A stretch of 38,745 nucleotides of DNA, from positions 1 through 38,745 of the forward strand of contig NZ_LYVQ01000030.1 in NCBI RefSeq assembly GCF_001984095.1, given 5' to 3'. Below, piece after piece: positions 28,155 to 37,112 of the stretch. Every line of letters starts with the position of its first letter. The stretch's first letter is position 1. The notes beneath the pieces are model-generated. The model saw nothing but the letters and a program-made list of their open reading frames with translations, was not told the DNA's origin and ran no database searches. The translations under genes and the position numbers were made by a program. This DNA is from Pelomonas sp. KK5 (lineage in GTDB: Bacteria; Pseudomonadota; Gammaproteobacteria; Burkholderiales; Burkholderiaceae_C).

Positions 28155-29051
28155 ATGAATCCCGGAATCGTCTACGCCTTCCTCGCCTACGTCGTCTGGG
28201 GCCTGTTCCCGCTCTACTTCAAGCAGATCGGCGCGGTGCCGGCGCTGGAGATCATCGCGCACCGCACCGTCTGGTCGCTGGTGCTGGTGCTCGCGCTGCT
28301 GGCGGTGCTGCGTCGCCGGGCCTGGATGGACTGGCTCAGGCCCGTGCTGCGCCAGCCGCGGGTGATCGGCGCCTTCGCCGCGTCCGCGCTGTTCCTGGCG
28401 ACGAACTGGCTGGTCTATGTCTGGGCGGTCCAGCATGGCCATGTGCTCGATGCGAGCCTCGGCTATTTCATCAACCCGCTGGTGAATGTGGCGCTGGGCT
28501 TCTTCTTCCTGCACGAGCGGCCGCGGCCCGTGCAGTGGCTGGCCGTGGCGCTGGCGGCGGCGGGCGTGCTGTGGCTGGCGCTGCAGGCCGGCCATGCGCC
28601 GTGGATCGCGCTGGTGCTGGCCGGCAGCTTCGGCATCTACGGCCTGCTGCGCAAGATCGCGCCGCTGGCCGCGCTGGAGGGGCTGACGATGGAGACGCTG
28701 GTGCTCGTGCCCTTCGCCATCGTGGCGCTGGCGGTGTGGAGCTGGCAGGGGCACAGCGCCTTCGTCAGCGGCGACGCGGTGCAGTTCGGCTGGCTGCTGC
28801 TGGCCGGGCCGCTGACGGCCGGCGCGCTGCTGCTGTTCGCCGCCGGCGCACGCCGCATCCCGTTGGCCACGCTGGGGCTGGTGCAGTACGTCTCGCCGAG
28901 CCTCCAGTTCGGCCTGGGCGTGTGGCTCTACCACGAGCCGGTGGATGCCTCACGGCTCACCGGCTTCGTGCTGATCTGGGCCGCGCTGGCGGTCTACAGC
29001 CTGGAGGGGCTGTGGCGCGGTACTTCCATGCCCGCGGCGAAGGCCACGTGA
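28155..29051 (+). CDS. rarD: RarD-type EamA/DMT family permease
   Basis: 298 aa inner-membrane transporter of the drug/metabolite superfamily with ten hydrophobic segments in two EamA halves. The N-terminus (NPGIVYAFLAYVVWGLFPLYFKQIG), EIIAHRTVWS and FLATNWLVYVWAV, with GHVLDASLGYFINPLVNVALGFFFLHER, are hallmark RarD sequence. The RarD substrate is not established. The chosen ATG gives the family's normal N-terminus. It is convergent with ahpF; the 145-bp gap holds two strong hairpins. Confidence 0.9.
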   Translation: MNPGIVYAFLAYVVWGLFPLYFKQIGAVPALEIIAHRTVWSLVLVLALLAVLRRRAWMDWLRPVLRQPRVIGAFAASALFLATNWLVYVWAVQHGHVLDASLGYFINPLVNVALGFFFLHERPRPVQWLAVALAAAGVLWLALQAGHAPWIALVLAGSFGIYGLLRKIAPLAALEGLTMETLVLVPFAIVALAVWSWQGHSAFVSGDAVQFGWLLLAGPLTAGALLLFAAGARRIPLATLGLVQYVSPSLQFGLGVWLYHEPVDASRLTGFVLIWAALAVYSLEGLWRGTSMPAAKAT

Positions 29052-29099
29052 CCCGGCTGTTCCGGGCCGAGCGCCGGGCCGCCCCAAGCCGGCCCACAT

Positions 29100-29149
29100 G
29101 CGAGTGCCCGCGGCTCGATGCCGCGGGCACTCGCGTCCCCTCGGGGGAC
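29100..29149. terminator. Double hairpin between convergent rarD and ahpF
   Basis: A perfect 15-bp stem, GCGAGTGCCCGCGGC (29100-29114) / GCCGCGGGCACTCGC (29120-29134) with loop TCGAT, is followed immediately by a second stem GTCCCC (29135-29140) / GGGGAC (29144-29149) with loop TCG. There is no T-run on either strand. Position between convergent genes suggests a bidirectional terminator or 3'-end stabiliser. Confidence 0.6.
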
Positions 29150-29196
29150 CGACCAGGTGCGCCCGCGTCCAGCGCGGCGCGACTGGGCGAGGGGCC

Positions 29197-30750
29197 TCAG
29201 TTACGGATGATGTGATCGAAAGCGCTGAGGGCCGCCTTCGCGCCGTCACCGGCAGCGATGATGATCTGCTTGAACGGCACCGTCGTCGCATCGCCGGCGG
29301 CGAACACGCCCGGCACCGAGGTCTGGCCGCGCGCGTCGACGACGATCTCGCCGTGCTTGGACAGTTCCACCGTGCCCTTCAGCCACTCGGTGTTGGGCAC
29401 CAGGCCGATCTGCACGAACACGCCTTCCAGCTCGACGTGGTGGCTCTCGCCGGTCACGCGGTCCTTGTAGCTCAGCCCGTTCAGCTTGGACCCGTCGCCG
29501 GTCAGCTCGGTCGTCTGCGCGTTCTTGTGGATCACCACGTTGGGCAGGCTCTCCAGCTTGCGGATCAGCACCGCATCGGCGCGCAGCTCCGGCGCGAACT
29601 CGACCAGCGTCACATGGGCCACGAGGCCGGCCAGGTCGATCGCCGCCTCGACGCCGGAGTTGCCGCCGCCGATCACCGCCACGCGCTTGCCCTTGAACAG
29701 CGGGCCGTCGCAGTGCGGGCAGTAGGCCACGCCCTTGTTCTTGTACTGCTCCTCGCCGGGCACGTTGACATTGCGCCAGCGGGCGCCGGTGGTGATGACG
29801 ATGGTCTTGCTCTTCAGCGAGCCGCCGTTGGCCAGCTGCAGCTCCACATAACCGCCTGGCTGAGCGGCAGGGATGATCTTCTCCGCCCGCTGCAGGTTCA
29901 TCGTGTCCACGCCGTAGTGCTTGACGTGCTGCTCCAGCGCGGTGGCGAACTTCGGGCCGTCGGTCTCCAGCACCGAGATGTAGTTCTCGATCGCCATCGT
30001 GTCGTTGACCTGGCCGCCGAAGCGCTCGGCCGCGATGCCGGTGCGGATGCCCTTGCGGGCGGCATACACGGCAGCCGCGGCGCCGGCGGGGCCGCCGCCG
30101 ACGATCAGCACGTCGAACGGATCCTTGGCCGAGAGCTTGGCGGCGTCCTTCGTCGCCGCGCCGCTGTCGAGCTTGGCGACGATCTCTTCCACCGTCATCC
30201 GGCCCGAAGCGAACATCTGGCCGTTCAGGAACACGGCCGGCACGGCCATGATCTCGCGGGCATTGACCTCGTCCTGGAACAGGCCGCCGTCGATGACCAC
30301 CGACTTGACCTTCGGGTTCAGCACCGACATCAGCGACAGCGCCTGCACGACGTCCGGGCAGTTGTGGCAGGACAGGGACATGTAGACCTCGAACAGGTAA
30401 TCCCCGTCCAGCGCCTTCACGCGGTCGATGGTGTCCTGTTCGATCTTGGGCGGATGGCCGCCGGTCCACAGCAGCGCCAGCACCAGCGAGGTGAACTCGT
30501 GGCCCAGCGGGATGGCGGCGAAGCGCAGGCTTTGCTCGGTGCCCGTGCGCTGCAGGCTGAACGACGGACGGCGGGCGTCCTGGCCATCAGTGCGCAGCGA
30601 GATCAGCGGCGACATCGGCGCGATCTCGTCCAGCAGTTCCTTCAGTTCACGCGAGGATTGGCCGTCGTCGAGCGAAGCCACGATCTCGAAGGGCAGCTTG
30701 ACCCGGTCGAGATAGGCGGCGAGTTGGGACTTCAGGTTGTCGTCGAGCAT
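29197..30750 (-). CDS. ahpF: Alkyl hydroperoxide reductase subunit F
   Basis: 517 aa NADH-dependent flavoprotein disulfide reductase that recharges AhpC. The N-terminal double-thioredoxin-like domain carries C128-HN-C131; the FAD-binding motif is LIVGGGPAG (215-223); the redox disulfide C344-PH-C347 sits in [15 protein letters not shown]; the second nucleotide motif is [10 protein letters not shown]; the C-terminal [23 protein letters not shown] binds FAD. The ATG at 30750 gives the canonical N-terminus ([16 protein letters not shown]) and has GGAG 6 nt upstream (spacer AACGCC). It lies 169 bp downstream of ahpC, with hairpins in between. Confidence 0.96.
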   Translation of the reverse strand: MLDDNLKSQLAAYLDRVKLPFEIVASLDDGQSSRELKELLDEIAPMSPLISLRTDGQDARRPSFSLQRTGTEQSLRFAAIPLGHEFTSLVLALLWTGGHPPKIEQDTIDRVKALDGDYLFEVYMSLSCHNCPDVVQALSLMSVLNPKVKSVVIDGGLFQDEVNAREIMAVPAVFLNGQMFASGRMTVEEIVAKLDSGAATKDAAKLSAKDPFDVLIVGGGPAGAAAAVYAARKGIRTGIAAERFGGQVNDTMAIENYISVLETDGPKFATALEQHVKHYGVDTMNLQRAEKIIPAAQPGGYVELQLANGGSLKSKTIVITTGARWRNVNVPGEEQYKNKGVAYCPHCDGPLFKGKRVAVIGGGNSGVEAAIDLAGLVAHVTLVEFAPELRADAVLIRKLESLPNVVIHKNAQTTELTGDGSKLNGLSYKDRVTGESHHVELEGVFVQIGLVPNTEWLKGTVELSKHGEIVVDARGQTSVPGVFAAGDATTVPFKQIIIAAGDGAKAALSAFDHIIRN

Positions 30751-30797
30751 GGCGTTCTCCGTTCTCAGGTTCAGGGGGCGTGGCCGGTCCAGCCACC

Positions 30798-30879
30798 CTG
30801 AGAACGCCGCGGCTTGCTCGGCGCTCTCAGCGTAGCTTGATCGCTTCGCTGGGGTCCGCAAGCCCGGGCGGGCTTGCGG
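30798..30879 (-). promoter_or_regulatory. Intercistronic hairpins between ahpC and ahpF
   Basis: A perfect 10-bp stem CCGCAAGCCC (30856-30865) / GGGCTTGCGG (30870-30879) with loop GGGC, and nearer ahpF a 12-bp stem with one mismatch, CTGAGAACGCCG (30798-30809) / CGGCGCTCTCAG (30819-30830). Neither is followed by a T-run. They may act as a partial terminator or 3' stabiliser that keeps ahpC above ahpF. Confidence 0.5.
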
Positions 30880-30919
30880 GTCTGATCTGCATCACGCAGT
30901 CAGTGGAAAAGGCAAGTTA

Positions 30920-31483
30920 TTAGATCTTGCCGACCAGGTCCAGCGAGGGAGCGATGGTCTTGGCGCCTTCGTTCCACTTGGCCGGGCAGACTTCGCCGGG
31001 GTGGGCGGCCGTGTACTGGGCGGCCTTCAGCTTGCGCAGCGTTTCCTTGACGTCGCGGGCGATCTCGTTGGAGTGCACTTCGGCCGTCTTGATCACGCCT
31101 TCCGGGTTGATCACGAAGGTGCCGCGCAGGGCCAGGCCTTCTTCGGGGATGTGCACGCCGAAGGCGTTGGTCAGCGTGTGGGTCGGGTCGCCGACCAGCG
31201 GGAACTTGGCCTTGCCGACGGCCGGCGAGGTCTCGTGCCAGACCTTGTGCGAGAAGTGCGTGTCGGTCGTGACGATGTAGACCTCGGCGCCCAGCTTCTG
31301 GAACTCGGCGTAGTTATCGGCCGCGTCCTCGACTTCGGTCGGGCAGTTGAAGGTGAAGGCGGCCGGCATGAAGATCAGGACGGACCACTTGCCCTTCAGG
31401 CTCTCGTCGCTGACGGAGATGAACTTGCCGTTGTGGAAGGCTTCGGTCTTGAAGGGCTGGACTTGGGTGTTGATCAGCGACAT
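30920..31483 (-). CDS. ahpC: Alkyl hydroperoxide reductase subunit C (peroxiredoxin)
   Basis: 187 aa typical 2-Cys peroxiredoxin that reduces hydrogen peroxide and organic peroxides. Peroxidatic C47 is in FTFNCPTE and resolving C166 in HPGEVCPAKW; the GDPTHTLTNAFGV segment and the C-terminal LDLVGKI are as in E. coli AhpC (also 187 aa). The ATG at 31483 is preferred over that at 31489 because AGAGG lies 9 nt upstream of the former and only 3 nt before the latter, and because MSLINT is the family start. ahpF follows. Confidence 0.97.
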   Translation of the reverse strand: MSLINTQVQPFKTEAFHNGKFISVSDESLKGKWSVLIFMPAAFTFNCPTEVEDAADNYAEFQKLGAEVYIVTTDTHFSHKVWHETSPAVGKAKFPLVGDPTHTLTNAFGVHIPEEGLALRGTFVINPEGVIKTAEVHSNEIARDVKETLRKLKAAQYTAAHPGEVCPAKWNEGAKTIAPSLDLVGKI

Positions 31484-31521
31484 GTGCATCTACCTCTTGG
31501 GGGTTGGTGGGAACGAGATGA

Positions 31522-31586
31522 ATCATATCGAAGCCCACCCATTCGTAGATTTGATTAATCAAATCAGGGTCATTGTCATGACCTAT
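31522..31586 (-). promoter_or_regulatory. Candidate ahpC promoter with 18-bp palindrome and OxyR-like half site
   Basis: Minus-strand TATGAT (31527-31522) is a likely -10. About 20 bp upstream begins the perfect palindrome GATTTGATTAATCAAATC (31548-31565), and beyond it ATTG-N7-CTAT (31572-31586), close to the OxyR half site ATAG-N7-CTAT. No good -35 box is present, as expected of an activated promoter. The regulator's identity is inferred. Confidence 0.45.
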
Positions 31587-31627
31587 CGAACGTCACAATG
31601 CTGTCGAAATAACCCGTTAGGCCAGCG

Positions 31628-32866
31628 TCACTGTTCAAGTGCAATCAACGATTCGACGGTCTGGCGGCGGCGGATCAGTCGGTCTGTGCTGCCGTCGACC
31701 AGCACTTCGGGCGCCAGCGGGCGGCTGTTGTAGTTGCTGGACATGGACGCACCGTAGGCGCCGGTGTCGTGGATGACGAGCAGGTCGCCCACCTGGGCCG
31801 GCGGCAGTTGGCGCGGCGCGACGACGCCGCCGTCCTCCTGCGTGAACACGTCACCCGACTCGCACAGCGGGCCCGCGACAACGGTGGGCCGCGGCGTGCC
31901 ACCGGCGCCGATCACGCTCATGCCGTGGAAGCTCCCGTACATGGCCGGCCGCATCAGTTCGTTGAAGCCGGTGTCCACCAGCACGAAGTGGTTGGCGCCG
32001 GCATCCTTGGTCGCCCTCACCTCGCCCAGCAGCACGCCGGACTCGGCCACCAGGAAGCGGCCGGGTTCGATCTCCAGCTTCAGCGCGTGGCCGACCACGG
32101 CCTCCGCCTCCTTGCGTGCCGCGTCCCAGAGGCCGAAGTAGTGGGCGGTGTCGATCACCGCGCCGCCGTCCTGGTAGGGAATGGACAGGCCGCCGCCGGC
32201 CGAGATCGCATGCAGGTCGTGGCCCGCCGCCTTGGCCTGGCGCACCAGGTCCACCATCGCCCCGCAGACCTGGCTCAGGTGGCCGTAGTCCACGCCGGAG
32301 CCGATGTGCATGTGCAGGCCGGCGAGGGTCAGGCCTTGCGCCTTGATGACGTCCAGCGCGGCGCCGAGATCCGTGTGCCAGATGCCGTGCTTGCTGTGCT
32401 CGCCGCCGGTGTTGGTCTTGTTGCTGTGGCCGTGGCCGAAGCCGGGGTTGATGCGCAGCCAGACCGGGTGGCCCTTGGAGGCTGAACCGAGCTGGCGCAG
32501 CATGTCGATGGAACCGGCATTGACCGGCACGCGGTGCTCGACGACGGTCGCCAGCGTCTCGTGGTCCATCAGGTCGGCCGTGAAGACGATGTCCTCGCCA
32601 CCCGGCGCGAAGCCCGCGGCAATGGCACGCAGGATCTCGCCGCGCGACACCGAGTCGACCTTGACACCCTGCTCCCGCATCAGCCGCAGGATGTGGGTGT
32701 TGGAACAGGCCTTCTGCGCGAAGCGGACCACGTCGAAGGACTTCAGCTGCGCGATGCGGGCGCGGATCGTGTCGGCGTCGTAGGCCCACAGCGGCGTGCC
32801 GTACTGCTTCGCCAGCGACTGCAGGCGGGCGTGGGTGAAGGTGATCGGTGCGTTGGCGACGGACAT
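31628..32866 (-). CDS. lysA: Diaminopimelate decarboxylase
   Basis: 412 aa PLP enzyme converting meso-diaminopimelate to lysine, the last step of lysine synthesis. The alanine-racemase-fold barrel carries the PLP lysine K52 (RFAQKACSN), HMHIGSGVDYG, the GGGLSIPY phosphate-binding loop and EPGRFLVAESG; the C-terminal domain has GPLCESGDVF and the DTGAYGASMSSNYN active-site stretch. The ATG at 32866 gives the usual N-terminus; the frame remains open to 32917. It is divergent from lysR. The 144 bp to ahpC shows no terminator, so some read-through into ahpC is possible. Confidence 0.95.
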   Translation of the reverse strand: MSVANAPITFTHARLQSLAKQYGTPLWAYDADTIRARIAQLKSFDVVRFAQKACSNTHILRLMREQGVKVDSVSRGEILRAIAAGFAPGGEDIVFTADLMDHETLATVVEHRVPVNAGSIDMLRQLGSASKGHPVWLRINPGFGHGHSNKTNTGGEHSKHGIWHTDLGAALDVIKAQGLTLAGLHMHIGSGVDYGHLSQVCGAMVDLVRQAKAAGHDLHAISAGGGLSIPYQDGGAVIDTAHYFGLWDAARKEAEAVVGHALKLEIEPGRFLVAESGVLLGEVRATKDAGANHFVLVDTGFNELMRPAMYGSFHGMSVIGAGGTPRPTVVAGPLCESGDVFTQEDGGVVAPRQLPPAQVGDLLVIHDTGAYGASMSSNYNSRPLAPEVLVDGSTDRLIRRRQTVESLIALEQ

Positions 32867-32968
32867 GGCTGTGGGCTCTGAGTGAAGGCGCCAGCATGCG
32901 CCTTCTTCGTCATTCATTCAAATGCTTTGCTTTGGCCGACTGATTCAATTCTGATATGGTCTGCAGCC
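32867..32968. promoter_or_regulatory. lysA-lysR divergent control region
   Basis: A 102-bp AT-richer gap. Visible elements are a dyad CAAA-TGC-TTTG (32919-32929), a T-N11-A frame (32944-32956) inside GATTCAATTCTGATAT, and TGATAT (32952-32957) 11 nt before the lysR ATG as a possible -10. A LysR operator is expected here; which element it is cannot be decided by eye. Confidence 0.45.
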
Positions 32969-33895
32969 ATGGCCCAGGACATCACCCATCGCCACATCGA
33001 GGTCTTCCGCGCGGTGATGACCGCCGGCAGCGTCACCGAGGCCGCCGGCCTGCTGCACAGCTCGCAGCCGACGATCAGCCGCGAGCTCGCGCGGATGGAA
33101 TACCTGCTCGGCTACCCGCTGTTCGAGCGCCTGCGCGGCCGGCTGAAGCCCACCGCCCGCGCACTGGCGCTGTTCGACGAGGTGCAGCGCAGCTACCAGG
33201 GGCTGGACCGCATCGCCAACCGCGCGGCCCAGCTCGGCCGGGCCGAGAGCGCCGAGCTGAGCGTGCTGTGCCTGCCCGCACTGAGCCACGCGCTGCTGCC
33301 CGGCGCCTGCGAGGCCTTCCTGGCGCGGCATGCCGGCGCCCAGCTGTCGATCACGCCGCAGGAATCGCCGCTGCTGGAGGAATGGATGAGCGCCCAGCGC
33401 TTCGACCTGGGCCTGAGCGAGCAGGCGCAGCCGGCGGCCGGCACGACGCTGGTGCCCTTGCTGGCGCTGGACGAGGTCTGCGTGCTGCCGGCCGGCCACG
33501 CGCTGCTGAAGAAGAAGGTGCTGAAGCCGGCCGACTTCGAGGGCCAGGACTTCATCAGCCTGTCGCCGGACGACCCCTACCGGATTCAGCTCGACGCGCT
33601 CTTTGACGCTAACGGCGTGGCTCGACGGCAGCGCATCGAGACCCACAGCGCGGTGGCCGTCTGCGCGATGGTGCAGCGCGGCTTGGGCCTGGCGATCGTC
33701 AATCCGCTGACCGCGCTGGCCTGCGCCGGCACCGGGCTGCAGCTGCGGCGCTTTGGCGCGTCCGTGCCCTTCAAGGTCGGCGCGCTGCTGCCCCAGTACC
33801 GGCCGGCCCAGCCACTGGCGATGGCGCTGGTCGACTGCCTCAAGAAAGAAGCCGCTCGTATCGAGCGGCTTCTTGCAAGCACCTTGAGAGCCTAG
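32969..33895 (+). CDS. lysR: LysR, transcriptional activator of lysA
   Basis: 308 aa LysR-type regulator. The N-terminal winged HTH (RHIEVFRAVMTAGSVTEAAGLLHSSQPTISRELARME) is followed by the effector domain with VPQESPLLEEW-like ITPQESPLLEEWMSAQRFDLGLSE, LDEVCVLPAGHAL and ETHSAVAVCAMVQRGLGLAIVNPLTAL, all closely matching E. coli LysR. Together with its divergent position at lysA this makes the assignment strong. In E. coli it activates lysA and is countered by lysine and responds to DAP. The last 50 nt of coding sequence also form a hairpin that can end transcription from dxs on the other strand. Confidence 0.93.
   Translation: MAQDITHRHIEVFRAVMTAGSVTEAAGLLHSSQPTISRELARMEYLLGYPLFERLRGRLKPTARALALFDEVQRSYQGLDRIANRAAQLGRAESAELSVLCLPALSHALLPGACEAFLARHAGAQLSITPQESPLLEEWMSAQRFDLGLSEQAQPAAGTTLVPLLALDEVCVLPAGHALLKKKVLKPADFEGQDFISLSPDDPYRIQLDALFDANGVARRQRIETHSAVAVCAMVQRGLGLAIVNPLTALACAGTGLQLRRFGASVPFKVGALLPQYRPAQPLAMALVDCLKKEAARIERLLASTLRA
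33846..33874 (-). terminator. dxs terminator embedded in the lysR coding sequence
   Basis: A perfect 13-bp stem AAGAAGCCGCTCG (33846-33858) / CGAGCGGCTTCTT (33862-33874) with a 3-nt loop. Read on the minus strand it ends GGCTTCTTTCTTG, a fair T-rich tail 35 nt past the dxs stop. Its plus-strand bases encode the lysR C-terminus (residues about 293-302). Confidence 0.68.
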
Positions 33896-33908
33896 AGGCG
33901 GCTATTGC

Positions 33909-35804
33909 TTATTGGTTGGCCGCCGTGCGCACCAGCGCCGGCCGCGCGCCGAAGCGCTTGAGGATGCTCTGCTCGATGCCCGCCGCATCCAGCCCGCACA
34001 TCGCCATCAGCTTGCCCTGGTCGCCATGCTCGACGAACTCGTCCGGCAGGCCCAGCTGCAGCACCGGCGTCGTGATGCCCGCCGCCTGCAGCGATTCGAG
34101 CACCGCGGAACCCGCGCCGCCCATGATGCAGGCGTCTTCGACCGTCACGATCGCCTCGTGCGTGCGCGCCAGCTCGGCCACCAGCTCGTGGTCCAGCGGC
34201 TTGGCGAAGCGCATGTTGGCGACCGTGGCATCGAGCTGCTCGGCCGCGGCCAGCGCCGGGTAGAGCACCGTGCCGAAGGACAGGATCGCGATGCGCGAGC
34301 CGCTGCGGCGGATCTCGCCCCTGCCCCAGGGCAGCGCGTTCAGGGCCTTCTCGATGGCGATGCCGGCGCCGGCGCCACGCGGGTAGCGCACCGTCACCGG
34401 GCCGTCGTGCCGGAAGGCGGTCGTCAGCGCCTGGCGGCATTCGTTCTCGTCGGCCGGCGTCAGCACCGACATGTTCGGAATGCAGCGGGTGAAGGCGATG
34501 TCGAAGTTGCCGGCATGCGTGGCGCCGTCGGCGCCGACGATGCCCGCGCGGTCCAGCGCGAACACCACCGGCAGGTTCTGGATCGCCACGTCGTGGACCA
34601 TCTGGTCGTAGGCGCGCTGCAGGAAGGTCGAGTAGATCGCCACCACCGGCTTCAGCCCTTCGCAGGCCATGCCGGCGGCGAAGGTGACCGAATGCTGCTC
34701 GGCGATGCCGACGTCGTGGTAGCGGGTCGGGAAGCGCTTGTGGAATTCCACCATGCCCGAGCCCTCGCGCATCGCCGGCGTGATGCCCACGAGGCGCTGG
34801 TCCTGCTCGGCCATGTCGCACAGCCACTCGCCGAAGACCTGGGTGAAGGTGGTCTTGGCCGGCGCCGTCGACTTGACGAAGCCCACGGCCGGGTCGAACT
34901 TGCCGGCGGCCGCGTGGTACTTGACCGGGTCGGCCTCGGCCAGCTTGTAGCCGGCACCCTTCTTGGTGACGATGTGCAGGAACTGCGGGCCCTTCTTGCC
35001 GCGCAGGTTCTCCAGCGTCGGGATCAGCGACTCCAGGTCGTGGCCGTCGATCGGGCCCACGTAGTTGAAGCCGAACTCCTCGAAGATCGTGCCCGGCACG
35101 ACCATGCCCTTGGTGTGCTCCTCGAAGCGCCGGGCGAATTCGTACAGCGGCGTGTTCTTCAGCACCGACTTCGCGCCCTCGCGGGCCGAGGCGTAGAAGC
35201 TGCCGCTCATCAGCCGCGCCAGGTACTTGTTCAGCGCGCCGACCGGCGGGCTGATCGACATGTCGTTGTCGTTCAGGATCACCAGCAGGTCGCCCAGCAG
35301 GCCGCCGTGCGGCACGCCGGCGTTGTTCAGCGCTTCGAAGGCCTGGCCGGCGGTCATCGAGCCGTCGCCGATGATGGCCACGGCCTTGCGGTCCTCGCCC
35401 TTGAGCTTGGCGGCCATGGCCATGCCGTGGGCGGCCGAGATCGAGGTGGACGAATGGCCGACGCCGAAGGTGTCGTACTCGCTTTCCTCGCGGCGCGGGA
35501 AGCCGCTGATGCCGCCGAGCTGGCGCAGCGTGCACATCTGCTCGCGGCGGCCGGTCAGCACCTTGTGCGGATAGGTCTGGTGGCCCACGTCCCACACCAG
35601 CCGGTCATGCGGCGTGTTGTAGACGTAGTGCAGTGCCACGGTCAGCTCGACCGTGCCCAGGTTGGAGCCCAGGTGGCCGCCGGTCTTGGCGACGCTGTCC
35701 AGCACATAACTGCGAAGTTCGCCGGCAAGGCGCGGCAGCTCCGTCCGCGGCAGGCGGCGAAGGTCGGCCGGGGTGTTGATGGTTTCCAGCAGTGGATAGC
35801 TCAT
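33909..35804 (-). CDS. dxs: 1-deoxy-D-xylulose-5-phosphate synthase
   Basis: 631 aa thiamine-diphosphate enzyme joining pyruvate and glyceraldehyde 3-phosphate, the entry step of the MEP isoprenoid pathway. Seen are [20 protein letters not shown] (H44), the catalytic-histidine region [15 protein letters not shown], the TPP motif [16 protein letters not shown] (146-161), the transketolase pyrimidine-domain motif [15 protein letters not shown] and the C-terminal [14 protein letters not shown]. The start at 35804 fits the family; the frame is open upstream through ispA by chance. It follows ispA by 11 nt. Length is typical (E. coli 620). Confidence 0.97.
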   Translation of the reverse strand: MSYPLLETINTPADLRRLPRTELPRLAGELRSYVLDSVAKTGGHLGSNLGTVELTVALHYVYNTPHDRLVWDVGHQTYPHKVLTGRREQMCTLRQLGGISGFPRREESEYDTFGVGHSSTSISAAHGMAMAAKLKGEDRKAVAIIGDGSMTAGQAFEALNNAGVPHGGLLGDLLVILNDNDMSISPPVGALNKYLARLMSGSFYASAREGAKSVLKNTPLYEFARRFEEHTKGMVVPGTIFEEFGFNYVGPIDGHDLESLIPTLENLRGKKGPQFLHIVTKKGAGYKLAEADPVKYHAAAGKFDPAVGFVKSTAPAKTTFTQVFGEWLCDMAEQDQRLVGITPAMREGSGMVEFHKRFPTRYHDVGIAEQHSVTFAAGMACEGLKPVVAIYSTFLQRAYDQMVHDVAIQNLPVVFALDRAGIVGADGATHAGNFDIAFTRCIPNMSVLTPADENECRQALTTAFRHDGPVTVRYPRGAGAGIAIEKALNALPWGRGEIRRSGSRIAILSFGTVLYPALAAAEQLDATVANMRFAKPLDHELVAELARTHEAIVTVEDACIMGGAGSAVLESLQAAGITTPVLQLGLPDEFVEHGDQGKLMAMCGLDAAGIEQSILKRFGARPALVRTAANQ

Positions 35805-35815
35805 CGTGTCTCGGT

Positions 35816-36721
35816 TCAGTGGTGGCGCTCGACCACCATGTCGGCCAGCTGGCGCAGCCAGGTGGTGTTGGCCAGGCCGCTGGCGCTCAGCGCGGCATGG
35901 GCCTCGTCGCACAGCTGCAGCGCCAGGCGCCGGGCGGGCTCCAGGCCCAGCACGCTGACGTAGGTGGGCTTGTTGGCGTCCTGGTCCTTGCCGGCGGTCT
36001 TGCCCAGCACGGCGGAATCCTGGGTCACGTCGAGGATGTCGTCCACCACCTGGAAGGCCAGGCCCAGCGCGGCGCCGTAGTCGCTCAGGCCCTGGGCGGC
36101 GCGCGCATCGATGCGGCCGCAGGCGGCGCCCATCATCACGCTGGCCTGCAGCAGCACGCCGGTCTTGCGGCGGTGCATGTCGCGCAGCGTGGCCTCGTCC
36201 AGCGGCAGGCCCACGCTGGCCAGGTCGATCGCCTGGCCGCCGGCCATGCCGTCGTAGCCGGCCGAGCGGGCCAGCAGGCGGCACAACTGGGCCTGCAGCG
36301 CGGGCTCCACGCCTTCGTCGGGCGTCAGCACGTCGAAGGCCAGCGCCTGCATCGCATCGCCGGCCAGCATGGCCTTGGCCTCGCCGTAGGCCACGTGCGT
36401 GGTCGGCTTGCCGCGGCGCAACACGTCGTCATCCATGCAGGGCATGTCGTCGTGGACCAGCGAATAGGCGTGGATCAGTTCGACCGAACAGGCGGCGCGC
36501 ATGGCGGCCTCGTCATGGCCCTCGACGGCCTCGCAGGCCGCCATCACCAGCAGCGGCCGCAGCCGCTTGCCGCCGCCGAGCACCGCATAGCGCATCGCCT
36601 CGCCCAGCCCGGCCGGCGCGCTGGCAGGCACGAAACCATCCAGCGCCAGCTCGAAGGCATGCAGGCGACGCTGCATCCATTGCTCGAAAACACCCGCATC
36701 CACGCTCAGGACTCTCCCCAT
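35816..36721 (-). CDS. ispA: Farnesyl diphosphate synthase (polyprenyl synthetase)
   Basis: 301 aa all-helical prenyltransferase making farnesyl diphosphate from IPP and DMAPP. The first aspartate-rich motif is [11 protein letters not shown] (D91, D92, D97), the second DDILD (D227, D228, D231); [11 protein letters not shown] near residue 50 binds the diphosphate. The residues before the first motif (AYSLVHDD) are those of a short-chain, farnesyl-type enzyme. The ATG at 36721 lies within the 3' end of xseB (16-bp overlap), so it is translationally coupled. It supplies the chain downstream of the neighbouring Dxs. Confidence 0.94.
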   Translation of the reverse strand: MGRVLSVDAGVFEQWMQRRLHAFELALDGFVPASAPAGLGEAMRYAVLGGGKRLRPLLVMAACEAVEGHDEAAMRAACSVELIHAYSLVHDDMPCMDDDVLRRGKPTTHVAYGEAKAMLAGDAMQALAFDVLTPDEGVEPALQAQLCRLLARSAGYDGMAGGQAIDLASVGLPLDEATLRDMHRRKTGVLLQASVMMGAACGRIDARAAQGLSDYGAALGLAFQVVDDILDVTQDSAVLGKTAGKDQDANKPTYVSVLGLEPARRLALQLCDEAHAALSASGLANTTWLRQLADMVVERHH

Positions 36722-36954
36722 GACTTCAATCCATCGCCTTCGAGAACCTTGACTTGTTGTTCTACGGCCTCGAGACGAGCCCGGCAGAACCCCAACAGTT
36801 CCGCCCCGCGCTTGTAGCTTTGCAGCAGCTGGTCCAGCGGCAGCTGCTGGCCTTCCATGGCCGCAACCAGGCGTTCCAGTTCCCCGAGGGCTTCCTCGTA
36901 GGTGGCGGGCGTCGCGTCGGGCGACGGCGCTGCGGGTGCGGATGTTCGGCTCAT
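36706..36954 (-). CDS. xseB: Exodeoxyribonuclease VII small subunit
   Basis: 82 aa helical subunit that binds XseA to form the single-strand exonuclease ExoVII. The core [51 protein letters not shown] is diagnostic. The N-terminal 17 residues are a Pro/Ala-rich extension. It heads the xseB-ispA-dxs operon, an order conserved in many proteobacteria. Confidence 0.94.
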   Translation of the reverse strand: MSRTSAPAAPSPDATPATYEEALGELERLVAAMEGQQLPLDQLLQSYKRGAELLGFCRARLEAVEQQVKVLEGDGLKSWGES

Positions 36955-36975
36955 ACTTCAAACGTCGAAACTTCG

Positions 36976-36981
36976 ATTGTA
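36976..36981 (-). promoter_or_regulatory. Candidate -10 element for xseB-ispA-dxs
   Basis: TACAAT on the minus strand (36981-36976) ends 21 nt before the xseB ATG, giving a leader of about 15 nt. It abuts the dyad TCGAA-AC-TTCGA (36965-36976). A -35 is not clear. Confidence 0.42.
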
Positions 36982-37070
36982 GTCAGCACCAAGCGGGGGC
37001 CTGTCGGCCATCCGCCACGGGTGCGCGGGCGCCTGCTAACGCACGAAATCGGCGCATTGCGGGCCTTGGG

Positions 37071-37112
37071 TACAATCCGCCCCCTGCCCGCGCGAGCGGC
37101 GCATCCTTTTTT
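37071..37112 (+). promoter_or_regulatory. Candidate promoter and terminator-like hairpin in the Rieske gene leader
   Basis: TACAAT (37071-37076) is a good -10, 127 nt before the start codon. Just after the expected +1 comes TGCCCGC (37085-37091), a GCGA loop and GCGG-c-GCA (37096-37103), a 7-bp stem with one bulge, then six T (37107-37112). This looks like an attenuator or early terminator in a long leader. The remaining leader (37113-37203) is GC-rich and holds no obvious riboswitch. Confidence 0.4.

Noticed and set aside
27816-28934. 372-codon version of the MoaD-like protein starting near 28934
   Set aside because: The upstream extension is the antisense of rarD and lacks any family resemblance; the start at 28088 gives a normal-length beta-grasp protein.
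31551-31562. FNR/CRP-like site TTGATTAATCAA upstream of ahpC
   Set aside because: FNR sites need four bases between TTGAT and ATCAA; here there are two, so the helical phasing is wrong.
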